Shown here: positions 20,895 to 30,747 of the stretch, piece by piece
Layout: the number at the start of each line of letters is the position of its first letter
Numbering within the stretch: position 1 is the first letter of the stretch
Source: Aequorivita sp.
Lineage (GTDB): Bacteria; Bacteroidota; Bacteroidia; Flavobacteriales; Flavobacteriaceae
Assembly: GCA_024637015.1 (NCBI GenBank)
Contig: JAGXGE010000032.1
Span: 137,531 to 201,530, forward strand
Reading direction: 5' to 3'
DNA length: 64,000 bases
Position numbers and translations under genes: made by a program
Notes under the pieces: model-generated
Database searches by the model: none
Seen by the model: only the letters and a program-made list of their open reading frames with translations
What the model was told of the DNA's origin: nothing

Positions 20895-22802
20895 ATGGCT
20901 GATAAAGCAAACAAAGAAGTAGCTGAAGAAAAAGCTGCAAAAAAACAAGAGGAAACTGCAGTTGCAGAAATGACAACTGAAGACACCAACACTGAAGAAG
21001 CGAAAGTAGAAGAAAACAAAAAGCCGAAAGCTGAGGTTTCTTTGAAAGAGAGCAATCCTGAAAAATTTCTAGAAGATTTCAACTGGCACAACTACGAAGA
21101 AGGTATTGACCCAATCGATGATGGTAAGCTGGAAGAATTCGAAAAATTGGTAGCTGCGAATTTCGTAGATACACTTGATGACGAAGTTGTTGAAGGAAAA
21201 GTGGTTTTCATTACAGACCGTGATGCAATCATTGACATCAACGCGAAGAGTGAAGGTGTTGTTTCATTGAACGAGTTCCGTTACAATCCAGATTTAAAAG
21301 TTGGTGACAAAGTAGAAGTATTGATCGATGTTCGTGAGGACAGTACCGGTCAACTTATTCTTAGCCACCGTAAAGCTAGAACCATTAAGGCTTGGGATCG
21401 CGTAAATGCTGCCCATGATGAAGCTACAATCGTAAACGGTTACGTAAAATGCCGCACAAAAGGTGGTATGATCGTAGATGTTTTCGGTATCGAGGCTTTC
21501 TTGCCAGGTTCTCAAATTGATGTTAAACCAATCCGTGATTACGATATTTACGTTGGTAAAACAATGGAGTTCAAAGTTGTTAAGATCAACCACGAATTTA
21601 AAAACGTTGTTGTTTCTCACAAAGCGCTTATTGAAGCGGATATTGAAGAACAGAAAAAAGAAATCATCGGGCAGCTTGAAAAAGGACAAGTACTTGAAGG
21701 TGTTGTTAAAAACATCACTTCATACGGAGTATTTGTTGATCTTGGTGGCGTTGATGGACTTGTTCACATTACTGACCTTTCTTGGTCACGTATCAACCAT
21801 CCAAATGAGATTGTTGAACTTGATCAGAAATTGAACGTTGTTATCCTTGATTTCGATGAAGATAAAACACGTATCCAATTAGGTCTTAAGCAATTGAATC
21901 CTCACCCATGGGAAGCTCTTGGAGAAGAGTTGAAAGTAGGTGATAAAGTAAAAGGTAAAGTAGTTGTTATTGCAGACTACGGTGCGTTTATTGAAGTTGC
22001 TGAAGGTGTTGAAGGTCTTATCCACGTTAGCGAAATGTCTTGGTCTACTCATTTACGTAGCGCACAAGATTTCGTAAATGTTGGTGATGAGGTTGAAGCG
22101 GTAATCCTTACAATGGATAAGGAAGAACGCAAAATGAGCCTTGGTATCAAACAAATGACTCCAGACCCATGGACTGATATCACTAAAAAATACCCAGTTG
22201 GTTCACGCCATAAAGGTATTGTTCGCAACTTCACCAATTTTGGTGTTTTTGTTGAACTTGAAGAAGGTATCGATGGTCTTATATACATTAGCGATCTTTC
22301 TTGGACCAAGAAAATCAAGCACCCAAGTGAATTCACCAACATTGGTGATGAGCTAGAAGTGGTTGTATTGGAATTGGATGTTGAAGGCCGTAAATTGAGT
22401 TTAGGTCACAAACAAACAGAAGAAAACCCTTGGGATAAATACGAAGCTGAATTTGCTGTTGGAACCAAGCACACTGCCGCTATTGATGAAGTAGTTGACA
22501 AAGGTGCTACAATAAAGTTCAATGATGATATCGTTGCTTTCGTACCAAGCCGTCACCTTGAAAAAGAGGATGGTTCTATGTTGAAGAAAGGTGATGAAGC
22601 AGAATTCCAAATTATTGAGTTCAACAAAGAATTCAAGAAAGTGGTTACTTCTCATATGGCTATTCACAAAGAAGAGGAAGCTAAAATTGTAAAAGAAGCT
22701 GTTAAAAAGCAGGCTAATTCTGCAGAGGAGTCAAAAACTACTTTAGGTGATGCCAACTCAAAGCTTCAGGAACTTAAAGACAAAATGGACGGTAAAAAAT
22801 AA
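20895..22802 (+). CDS. rpsA: 30S ribosomal protein S1
   Basis: Multiple S1 RNA-binding repeats (GVFVDLGGVDGLVHITDLSW, GAFIEVAEGVEGLIHVSEMSW). Confidence 0.95.
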   Translation: MADKANKEVAEEKAAKKQEETAVAEMTTEDTNTEEAKVEENKKPKAEVSLKESNPEKFLEDFNWHNYEEGIDPIDDGKLEEFEKLVAANFVDTLDDEVVEGKVVFITDRDAIIDINAKSEGVVSLNEFRYNPDLKVGDKVEVLIDVREDSTGQLILSHRKARTIKAWDRVNAAHDEATIVNGYVKCRTKGGMIVDVFGIEAFLPGSQIDVKPIRDYDIYVGKTMEFKVVKINHEFKNVVVSHKALIEADIEEQKKEIIGQLEKGQVLEGVVKNITSYGVFVDLGGVDGLVHITDLSWSRINHPNEIVELDQKLNVVILDFDEDKTRIQLGLKQLNPHPWEALGEELKVGDKVKGKVVVIADYGAFIEVAEGVEGLIHVSEMSWSTHLRSAQDFVNVGDEVEAVILTMDKEERKMSLGIKQMTPDPWTDITKKYPVGSRHKGIVRNFTNFGVFVELEEGIDGLIYISDLSWTKKIKHPSEFTNIGDELEVVVLELDVEGRKLSLGHKQTEENPWDKYEAEFAVGTKHTAAIDEVVDKGATIKFNDDIVAFVPSRHLEKEDGSMLKKGDEAEFQIIEFNKEFKKVVTSHMAIHKEEEAKIVKEAVKKQANSAEESKTTLGDANSKLQELKDKMDGKK

Positions 22803-22822
22803 TCGTTTCATTTATAAATAAT

Positions 22823-22854
22823 AAAAAGCCTTTCGGAAACGGAAGGCTTTTTTT
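22823..22854 (+). terminator. Intrinsic terminator of rpsA
   Basis: aaaaaGCCTTtCggaaacGgAAGGCttttttt. Confidence 0.85.
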
Positions 22855-22910
22855 GTATTGTAGATTTAAATCAATTTTAAATACATCACTTTTAAAAGCC
22901 AAAAAAAATG

Positions 22911-22918
22911 TATTTTTG
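22911..22918 (+). promoter_or_regulatory. -7 element upstream of pyrR
   Basis: TATTTTTG 28 nt upstream of ATG at 22946. Confidence 0.5.
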
Positions 22919-22945
22919 CTTTCTGAATACAATTCAGAACTTCCT

Positions 22946-23485
22946 ATGAGCCAAAAAGTGTTACTGAACGCAACCGAAATAAACATTGCGCTTAACCGTT
23001 TGGCTTGTCAATTGATTGAAAAACACGACGATTTTTCCAAAACCGTTCTTATCGGAATCCAACCGCGAGGCGTCTTTTTAGCTGAAAGGCTTAAAACGTT
23101 GCTTGAAACCGAATACAAAATCAAGAACATCAAGCTTGGTTATTTGGACATTACCTTTTATCGTGATGACTTCAGAAGAAGTGAAAAACCCTTGGAAGCT
23201 AACAAAACCAAGATCGATTTTATTGTTGAAGATAAAAACGTTGTTTTTATAGACGATGTTCTTTTTACTGGAAGAAGTATTCGTTCAGCATTAACAGCGG
23301 TGCAATCCTTCGGAAGGCCTTTGGAAATAGAATTGCTTACATTAATAGATCGTCGTTTTAGTCGTCATTTGCCCATTCAGCCAGATTATCGCGGAAGGCA
23401 AGTAGACGCTATCAATGGTGAGAAAGTAAAAGTTTGTTGGAAAGAAAATGATGGAGAAGACGCTGTATATTTAGTAAAGAATTAA
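22946..23485 (+). CDS. pyrR: Bifunctional pyr operon regulator/uracil phosphoribosyltransferase PyrR (start corrected from 22853)
   Basis: MSQKVLLNATEINIALNRLACQLIE; VFIDDVLFTGRSIRSA PRPP motif; the track start lies inside the rpsA terminator. Confidence 0.88.
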   Translation: MSQKVLLNATEINIALNRLACQLIEKHDDFSKTVLIGIQPRGVFLAERLKTLLETEYKIKNIKLGYLDITFYRDDFRRSEKPLEANKTKIDFIVEDKNVVFIDDVLFTGRSIRSALTAVQSFGRPLEIELLTLIDRRFSRHLPIQPDYRGRQVDAINGEKVKVCWKENDGEDAVYLVKN

Positions 23486-23492
23486 AAAAACT

Positions 23493-24431
23493 ATGAGCGA
23501 ACTAAGTGTAAACCACTTATTGGGAATTAAATACATCACCGAAGCCGATATCCAACTCATCTTCGAAACGGCAGATCATTTCAAGGAAGTTATCAATCGG
23601 CCCATCAAAAAAGTTCCTTCGCTTCGTGATATAACAATTGCCAATCTTTTTTTTGAAAACAGCACAAGAACCAAGCTTTCTTTTGAACTTGCTGAAAAAC
23701 GACTGTCTGCAGATGTTATCAATTTTTCATCAACCAGTTCTTCAGTAACCAAAGGTGAAACGCTAATTGATACCGTAAACAATATTCTTTCAATGAAAGT
23801 GGATATGGTTGTTATGCGTCATCCAAATCCAGGTGCTGGAGTGTTTCTCTCAAAACATGTTGACGCAAGTATAATTAATGCAGGAGACGGTGCTCATGAG
23901 CATCCAACGCAAGCATTGCTGGATAGTTATTCCATTCGTGAAAAGCTTGGCGATGTTGCGGGGAAAAAAGTGGTAATTGTTGGAGATATTCTTCATTCAC
24001 GAGTAGCTTTGTCCAATATTTTTACACTTCAAAAACTTGGAGCAACGGTTAAGGTTTGCGGACCTAAAACACTTATTCCTAAATATATAGAAAAATTAAA
24101 TGTATCGATTGAAACCAATCTTCGTAAAGCTTTAGAATGGTGTGATGTAGCGAATATGCTACGTGTACAAAACGAACGGATGGACATTAGTTATTTCCCC
24201 ACAACAAGAGAGTATACACAGCAATTTGGACTAAACAAACAGCTACTTGATTCACTCAACAAAGAAATTGTGGTAATGCACCCTGGTCCAATAAATAGAG
24301 GCGTTGAAATTACAAGCGATGTTGCGGACAGCAAACAATCCATTATTTTGGAACAGGTACAAAACGGTGTTGCCATACGTATGGCGGTAATCTATTTATT
24401 GGCTTCAAAAATTAAACATAATGAAGATTGA
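23493..24431 (+). CDS. pyrB: Aspartate carbamoyltransferase catalytic subunit
   Basis: FFENSTRTKLSFELAEKRL; HPTQALLDSYSI. Confidence 0.96.
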   Translation: MSELSVNHLLGIKYITEADIQLIFETADHFKEVINRPIKKVPSLRDITIANLFFENSTRTKLSFELAEKRLSADVINFSSTSSSVTKGETLIDTVNNILSMKVDMVVMRHPNPGAGVFLSKHVDASIINAGDGAHEHPTQALLDSYSIREKLGDVAGKKVVIVGDILHSRVALSNIFTLQKLGATVKVCGPKTLIPKYIEKLNVSIETNLRKALEWCDVANMLRVQNERMDISYFPTTREYTQQFGLNKQLLDSLNKEIVVMHPGPINRGVEITSDVADSKQSIILEQVQNGVAIRMAVIYLLASKIKHNED

Positions 24432-24756
24432 GAATCACCCAAATTTCGTGGTCCTTGAAGATGAAAAGGACGATATTATTGACTTTGCCTCGTTTATGGA
24501 GAGTCAAATTCCTTCAAAGTACAAAGGTCAAAATGTGGTATTGAATCTATTGAAATATGATTCTTTGGAATTGCCAGATTTATTAAAATTCCTAAAGACT
24601 TCCAACCTTCACCGTAAAACAAAACAATCTTTTGTAATCGTAAACGACGCCATCGATATTGATGAAGTTCCTTATGAAATGATAGTCGTGCCAACGCTTC
24701 AAGAAGCTGGAGATATTGTTGAAATGGAGGAAATTGAAAGAGACTTGGGATTTTAG
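24421..24756 (+). CDS. Small hypothetical protein overlapping pyrB 3' end
   Basis: 111 aa; 11-nt overlap with pyrB; upstream of rnz. Confidence 0.7.
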   Translation: MKIENHPNFVVLEDEKDDIIDFASFMESQIPSKYKGQNVVLNLLKYDSLELPDLLKFLKTSNLHRKTKQSFVIVNDAIDIDEVPYEMIVVPTLQEAGDIVEMEEIERDLGF

Positions 24757-24847
24757 ATTTACGATTGCAGTTTGTAGGTTTTTCCATTATCTTGAGTAAA
24801 TAGCAGAGACAGATTTCAATTTCCAAATCGAAAATCTTAAATCGTAA

Positions 24848-25753
24848 ATGAAAATAACAATCCTAGGATGCCATTCCGCAACACCAACAACCTCAGCACA
24901 TCCAACAGCGCAGGTTTTGGAAATGAAGGGGCATTTATTTTTGATTGATTGTGGTGAAGGCACACAAGTTCAGTTGCGAAAATATAAAATCAAGTTTTCA
25001 AGAATTAAGCATATCTTTATTTCACATCTACATGGCGACCACTTTTTTGGTTTACCTGGTCTTATTTCCACTTTTTTGCTTTTGGGAAGGGAGACCGATT
25101 TGCACGTTCATGGTCCGAAAGGTATCAAGGAAGCAATTTTACTACTTTTAAAGCTTGGGAAAACGTATACCAATTATCCGTTGTATTTTCACGAGTTGGA
25201 AGAAACTGCACCTCAACTAATTTTTGAAGACGAGAAGCTTACAGTGGAAACAATTCCGCTGAATCACAGGGTTTATACAAATGGATTTCTTTTCAAAGAA
25301 AAACCCTATGATCGCAAGCTAAACGTGGAAGCTGCACGAAAACTCAATATTGATTTGAGTTACTACAACAAAATAAAACAGGGTTTTGATGTTGAGAACA
25401 AAGCAGGAAAACTAATTCCAAATAGCGAAATAACTTTTGATCCACCACCAACTAAATCTTATGCTTTTTGCAGTGATACTGCTTATAACCCTGAGATGGT
25501 TCCACAGATTGAAGGAGCAACGGTTTTATATCACGAATCTACCTTTTTGGAGGAACACCATCATCTTTGTGACAAAACCAAGCACAGTACAGCAAAAGAA
25601 GCAGGGGTGATTGCCAGAAAAGCAAAAGTAGGAACTTTAATTCTTGGCCATTATTCTGGACGTTACGGCAATTTGGAACTTTTCAGGAAAGAAGCGCAGG
25701 ATGTTTTTGAGAATGTTGAATTAGCAGAGGACGGCAAGCATTTTTCTTTTTAA
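24848..25753 (+). CDS. rnz: Ribonuclease Z
   Basis: FISHLHGDHFFGLPGL metal motif; LILGHYSGRYG. Confidence 0.95.
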   Translation: MKITILGCHSATPTTSAHPTAQVLEMKGHLFLIDCGEGTQVQLRKYKIKFSRIKHIFISHLHGDHFFGLPGLISTFLLLGRETDLHVHGPKGIKEAILLLLKLGKTYTNYPLYFHELEETAPQLIFEDEKLTVETIPLNHRVYTNGFLFKEKPYDRKLNVEAARKLNIDLSYYNKIKQGFDVENKAGKLIPNSEITFDPPPTKSYAFCSDTAYNPEMVPQIEGATVLYHESTFLEEHHHLCDKTKHSTAKEAGVIARKAKVGTLILGHYSGRYGNLELFRKEAQDVFENVELAEDGKHFSF

Positions 25754-25827
25754 ATTTTAATAGAGATTTAATAAGACACTGTTTTAAAGATTATTTAAAA
25801 CCCTTAACTTGCGTTAAAACTTGAACT

Positions 25828-26472
25828 ATGGCTGAAAAGCTTCACGATTACCGAAAATCTTACGAAAAAGGGGAGCTTTCCGAAGTTTCCGTAGATGAAA
25901 ACCCGATGCAGCAATTTCGCACTTGGTTTTTTGAGGTAAAGGATAACGGTGGTATAGATGAAGTGAATGCAATGACCATTACCACCATCGGTATTGACGG
26001 ATTTCCTAAGGGTAGGGTAGTTCTTCTTAAAAAATATGACGAAAACGGCTTTTATTTTTATACCAATTACAAGAGTGAAAAAGGCAAGTCCATATCCAAA
26101 AATAATAAAGTTTCGCTTTCTTTCTTTTGGCCAAATATGGAACGGCAAATAATCATTAAGGGAACCGCTGAAAAAACTTCAGAGGCAGACTCCATCAATT
26201 ATTTTCATTCACGACCAAAGGGGAGCCAACTGGGCGCCGCTGTTTCGCATCAAAGCAGCGTTGTGGAATCAAGAGAAGTTCTTGAAAAAGATTTGGTTGC
26301 TCTTGAAAAAAAATATGAAAATCAAGAAGTTCCAAAACCTGATGATTGGGGTGGTTTTTTGGTAAAACCAATTTCAATAGAATTTTGGCAAGGCAGACCT
26401 AACCGATTGCACGACAGAATACGTTATACTTTGAAAGATAACGATTGGATTATTGAAAGGTTAGCGCCATAA
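25828..26472 (+). CDS. pdxH: Pyridoxamine 5'-phosphate oxidase
   Basis: GRVVLLKKYDENGFYFYTNYKSEKG; EFWQGRPNRLHDRIRY. Confidence 0.95.
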   Translation: MAEKLHDYRKSYEKGELSEVSVDENPMQQFRTWFFEVKDNGGIDEVNAMTITTIGIDGFPKGRVVLLKKYDENGFYFYTNYKSEKGKSISKNNKVSLSFFWPNMERQIIIKGTAEKTSEADSINYFHSRPKGSQLGAAVSHQSSVVESREVLEKDLVALEKKYENQEVPKPDDWGGFLVKPISIEFWQGRPNRLHDRIRYTLKDNDWIIERLAP

Positions 26473-26500
26473 TAATTTTTAGAATCACAAATCAGAAAAA

Positions 26501-26986
26501 ATGAAAACATTATACTTAGTCAGACACGCAAAATCATCGTGGAAACACGATGTGGACGACCATAAGCGGCCCTTAAAAAATAGAGGGGAGCGAGATGGAA
26601 GGTTGGTTTCAAAAAAAGTGAAAGCAGAAATTGATCCGCCACAAAAAATTATAAGTAGTGATGCAACGCGTGCATTTTCAACAGCGCAATTCTTTATAAA
26701 AGCGTTGAATATTTCGGATGCAAACTTTGAAACAAACCACGAACTTTATGATTTTAGCGGGCAAAACGTTATGCGGATCATAAAAACGCTAGACAATAAT
26801 CTGGATTCAGTTATGATTGTTGGGCACAACCATGCTTTTACTTCCGTTGCAAATATGCTAGGAAATCGATATATTGAAAACGTTCCCACTTGCGGCTTTG
26901 TGATGTTGCAATTCGATGAAAAAAAATGGAGTGATATAACCACGGGTAAAACCGTTAAAACAATTTTCCCTCGAGATCTTAAGTAA
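26501..26986 (+). CDS. SixA-family phosphohistidine phosphatase
   Basis: LVRHAKSSW RHG motif; IVGHNHAFT. Confidence 0.88.
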   Translation: MKTLYLVRHAKSSWKHDVDDHKRPLKNRGERDGRLVSKKVKAEIDPPQKIISSDATRAFSTAQFFIKALNISDANFETNHELYDFSGQNVMRIIKTLDNNLDSVMIVGHNHAFTSVANMLGNRYIENVPTCGFVMLQFDEKKWSDITTGKTVKTIFPRDLK

Positions 26987-29082
26987 TGACCGAAAAAATA
27001 GCACCACATCCACACGTTCGCAATAAGTACAACAATAGAGAATTAAGCTGGTTGCAGTTTAATGCCCGTGTATTGCAAGAGGCGAATGATAAAAAAATTC
27101 CTCTAATCGAGCGACTTCGGTTTTTGGGTATTTTTTCCAACAATCTTGATGAATTCTTCAAAGTGCGATATGCTACCATAAAGAGAATTGTGGAAGCGGG
27201 AAAGATGGGGCGAAACTTTTTGGGAGGAATTTCTGCCAAAGACCTTTTGGAAGAAATTACTCAAACAGTTATAGATCAACAGGCACACAGTTTAAAAATC
27301 CTTAGTAATATTCAAAAGGAACTTCAAAAGGAGAATATTTTTATAATTAATGAAACTGAGGTTACGCCTGAGCAAAGCAAATTTATTTCGGAATATTTTG
27401 TGCGTCATGTAAGTCCTGCAATGATGACCATCATGATTGGCGAATTGGAAGAATTCCCTAGTCTTCGGGACAGTGCTGCTTATCTTGCAGTAACAATGGT
27501 TATGAGCAAAGAGGATGAAACCTTTGAAGCGAAACACAACTATGCTCTTATAGAGATTCCCAGAACCATTAACCGTTTTGTTGTGTTGCCCCAGCAGGGC
27601 GAAAAACAATATGTAATTATTCTTGACGATCTTATTCGGCACTGTTTGCATAATATTTTTAGCATTTTTAAATACGATACCGTTTCGGCACATATGATAA
27701 AAATTACACGCGACGCCGAGCTGGATATTGATAGTGATTTGAGCCGTAGTTTTATTGATAAAATTTCAAAAAGTGTGAAGAACCGAAGCACGGGCGATCC
27801 CGTTCGTTTCGTTTATGACAAAAGTATTGACAAAAGAACGCTTCACTTTTTGCTCCACAAAATGGGCATTGATAAGACCGATAGCATTATTCCTGGCGGA
27901 CGTTATCACAATCGTCGAGACTATATGGATTTTCCGCGCTTGGGAAGACCTGATCTTCAGTATGAACCCAAGGAACCCTTACCTATACCAGGTTTGATTC
28001 TTCAAGGGAGTTTATTCGATAAAATCGTAGCCAAGGATTATTTGTTGCATGCGCCCTACCAAACATTTATGTATGTGGTGAAATTTTTACGTGAAGCTGC
28101 GCTTGATCCAAAGGTGAAATCCATCAAAATCACCATCTATCGTTTGGCGGAAGTATCACACATTGCCAGCTCACTTATAAACGCAAAGAAGAACGGAAAA
28201 GATGTTACCGTACAGATTGAACTACAGGCCCGTTTTGACGAAGAGGCAAATATTGAATATGCCGAATTATTACAAAGCGAGGATGTGCGCCTTATTTTTG
28301 GTGTGAAAGGCTTAAAGGTACACTGCAAGGCTTGCGTTGTTGAAAGACTAGAAAATGACAAATTGGTTCGATATGGCATTATTAGTACCGGAAATTTCAA
28401 TGAATCTACGGCGCGGCTTTATACGGATTATACGCTCTTCACTGCAGATCAAAGAATATGTAAAGAGATAAACAAGGTGTTTGATTTTTTTGAAGTGAAT
28501 TATCAAGTGAAAAAATATCGTCATTTAATAGTTTCACCACACTATACCCGAAACGCCATCTATAACTTGATTGACAACGAAATAAAGAACAAAAAGGCAG
28601 GACTCCCCAGTGGCATCAAACTAAAATTAAACAGCCTTTCAGATTTTAAGATGATCGATAAATTGTATGAAGCGAGCCGGGCAGGAGTGAAGATAAAAAT
28701 GATTGTCCGTGGTATTTGCTGTTTGATTCCGGGAGTAAAGGGAATGAGCGAAAATATTGAGGCCATTAGTATTGTTGGGAAATATTTGGAACATCCGCGA
28801 CTTTTTATTTTTGAGAATGCTGGCGATACAAAAGTGTATATTTCTTCAGCAGATTTTATGGGAAGAAATCTTGATAATAGGGTCGAGATTACTTGTCCTA
28901 TTTACGATGCGGACATTAAACAGGAAATTCTTGAAAACTTTGAAATTGGATGGAGAGATAATGTGAAGGCACGTGTAATTAGTATTAAAAACGACAATGC
29001 TTATCTTAAAAACAGTAAGCCACCTGTGCGCTCTCAATTTATGATGTATGATTATTATTTAAATAAACTTGAAGTAAACTGA
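26986..29082 (+). CDS. ppk1: Polyphosphate kinase 1
   Basis: NRELSWLQFNARVLQEA; KVHCKACVVER; ISTGNFNESTARLYTDYTLFT. Confidence 0.96.
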   Translation: MTEKIAPHPHVRNKYNNRELSWLQFNARVLQEANDKKIPLIERLRFLGIFSNNLDEFFKVRYATIKRIVEAGKMGRNFLGGISAKDLLEEITQTVIDQQAHSLKILSNIQKELQKENIFIINETEVTPEQSKFISEYFVRHVSPAMMTIMIGELEEFPSLRDSAAYLAVTMVMSKEDETFEAKHNYALIEIPRTINRFVVLPQQGEKQYVIILDDLIRHCLHNIFSIFKYDTVSAHMIKITRDAELDIDSDLSRSFIDKISKSVKNRSTGDPVRFVYDKSIDKRTLHFLLHKMGIDKTDSIIPGGRYHNRRDYMDFPRLGRPDLQYEPKEPLPIPGLILQGSLFDKIVAKDYLLHAPYQTFMYVVKFLREAALDPKVKSIKITIYRLAEVSHIASSLINAKKNGKDVTVQIELQARFDEEANIEYAELLQSEDVRLIFGVKGLKVHCKACVVERLENDKLVRYGIISTGNFNESTARLYTDYTLFTADQRICKEINKVFDFFEVNYQVKKYRHLIVSPHYTRNAIYNLIDNEIKNKKAGLPSGIKLKLNSLSDFKMIDKLYEASRAGVKIKMIVRGICCLIPGVKGMSENIEAISIVGKYLEHPRLFIFENAGDTKVYISSADFMGRNLDNRVEITCPIYDADIKQEILENFEIGWRDNVKARVISIKNDNAYLKNSKPPVRSQFMMYDYYLNKLEVN

Positions 29083-29083
29083 T

Positions 29084-29998
29084 TTGTTAAATATTGAAAA
29101 ATACGGTGCAGTAGATATTGGCAGTAATGCCATCCGTTTGCTGGTGGCCACTGTAGTTGAGCAGGAAGGAAAGGATACACTTTTTAAGAAAACTTCATTG
29201 GTACGCGTACCCATTCGTTTGGGAGCCGACGTTTTTTTAGAGGGAAAAATTTCGGAAAGCAACGCAATCAGAATGGTGGATGCCATGATGGCTTTCAAGC
29301 TCTTGATGAAAACCCATAACATCAACCGTTTTCGAGCCTGTGCAACTTCAGCGATGCGTGAGGCTTCCAATGGTCGTGAAATAGCTGAGATGATTGAAAT
29401 GAAGAGCGGACTACATATAAATATTATAGATGGCAACGACGAAGCTGCGATTATTGCTTCCACAGACTTGAAGAATTTGATTCAGAACGATAAAGCTTTT
29501 CTTTATGTAGATGTAGGCGGAGGAAGTACAGAGTTTACCGTTTTTGCGAATGGGCATATCGTAGCTTCACAGAGTTTTAAGTTGGGAACGGTGCGACTTA
29601 TAGAAAACCGTGTGGAAGACAGTATGTGGGAAGACGTGGAGCGGTGGATAAAGAAGGAAACCAAGGATTATCATAAAATTTCGATGATTGGAAGTGGGGG
29701 AAACATCAATAGCATTTACAAAAAAAGTGGAAAGAAGATTGGGAAACCGTTGAGCTATTTTTACCTTTCTTCCTATTATGAACTCATAAAATCTCTTAGT
29801 TTTGAGGAACGTATTACAGAGCTGGATATGAACCCAGATCGTGCAGACGTTGTGGTTCCTGCAACGCGTATATATCTTTCTGCAATGAAATGGAGCAAGG
29901 CGAAGAATGTGTTTGTTCCAAAAATTGGACTTAGCGACGGGATTATAAAAAGTCTTTACAATGAAAAGATTGCGGCGGAGATGGAGGTTAATTCTTAG
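29084..29998 (+). CDS. ppx: Ppx/GppA exopolyphosphatase (TTG start)
   Basis: GAVDIGSNAIRLLVATV; LYVDVGGGSTEFT. Confidence 0.88.
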   Translation: MLNIEKYGAVDIGSNAIRLLVATVVEQEGKDTLFKKTSLVRVPIRLGADVFLEGKISESNAIRMVDAMMAFKLLMKTHNINRFRACATSAMREASNGREIAEMIEMKSGLHINIIDGNDEAAIIASTDLKNLIQNDKAFLYVDVGGGSTEFTVFANGHIVASQSFKLGTVRLIENRVEDSMWEDVERWIKKETKDYHKISMIGSGGNINSIYKKSGKKIGKPLSYFYLSSYYELIKSLSFEERITELDMNPDRADVVVPATRIYLSAMKWSKAKNVFVPKIGLSDGIIKSLYNEKIAAEMEVNS

Positions 29999-30063
29999 TT
30001 CGCTATTTTTTCAGATTTTTATTCTTTACTAATGATATTTCAAATATTTGGTACTCTAAAATA

Positions 30064-30247
30064 TTACCTTAACTCCCGGTTAAATTTGAAATTCCCTTTT
30101 GCGTCAGATATCTTGCCTGCATCCAGATAGCGTTTAGTCACGATGGCTATGTTTTTGGCGCGTCATTGGTGAAGCTCCATAGGTTTCGCGTAAACTGAGG
30201 TATTGATTGATTAACTTCATTTCTTCCTTGTCTCCATCATTTAGCAT
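30064..30247 (-). pseudogene. Frameshifted remnant of an unidentified ORF
   Basis: MLNDGDKEEMKLINQYLSLRETYGASPMTR(fs)AKNIAIVTKRYLDAGKISDAKGNFKFNRELR*. Confidence 0.6.
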
Positions 30248-30301
30248 ACTAAATTCTCATATATATATATGATAGCGAAAACCAAAGTTAGCAAACACGC
30301 A

Positions 30302-30323
30302 GGAATTTCCTCTCGGAAATTCC
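30302..30323. repeat. Short perfect inverted repeat
   Basis: GGAATTTCC-tctc-GGAAATTCC. Confidence 0.7.
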
Positions 30324-30360
30324 GCCGCATTGAACTATAGCCATTGTTGCCAATAGTGTT

Positions 30361-30747
30361 TTATTCTAATTCAGTTAACTTTTCAGTCAGAATATTCATT
30401 TTGAAAACTCTTAATTTATCTTCAGAGTTCCAGCTTACAAATCGGAATTCTGATTTGTAATCATCTTTCTCATCTTGATGAACACCATTTGTCCACCAAT
30501 TATTCTCACCATCAAAAAAATGTTTTTCAGTTCCGTTTTTTAAATCGTAAACGCTTATTCCGTAACCTGAAATTATTACATAATAATCAGTAATTATTCC
30601 ATTATTTGGATTTCCATAATGATAGGCAATAAATTTGTCATTTTTTGAATAATCATTTTGATTTTCAAATGTATTTTTCTCTTTCAGATAAACACTTTCG
30701 TCAAGAGAATAAACTTTATATTTTTGGTTTTCAGCTATAAAGTTCAT
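30361..30747 (-). CDS. Orphan hypothetical protein (possibly the 3' part of a frameshifted gene)
   Basis: 128 aa; ATGA overlap with an upstream coding-like stretch ending ...KGYSYNGNKYYNDVYPLVANNFEKTRQ*. Confidence 0.5.
   Translation of the reverse strand: MNFIAENQKYKVYSLDESVYLKEKNTFENQNDYSKNDKFIAYHYGNPNNGIITDYYVIISGYGISVYDLKNGTEKHFFDGENNWWTNGVHQDEKDDYKSEFRFVSWNSEDKLRVFKMNILTEKLTELE

Noticed and set aside
21294-21689. 131-aa minus-strand ORF in rpsA
   Set aside because: Antisense to S1 repeats; no independent support.
22853-22945. Track-extended N-terminus of pyrR
   Set aside because: Overlaps the rpsA terminator and the pyrR promoter; real start is ATG 22946.
30285-30360. Classical integron attC site
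   Set aside because: No GTTRRRY/RYYYAAC core sites could be matched and no integrase is in the window; kept only as a cassette-like repeat.
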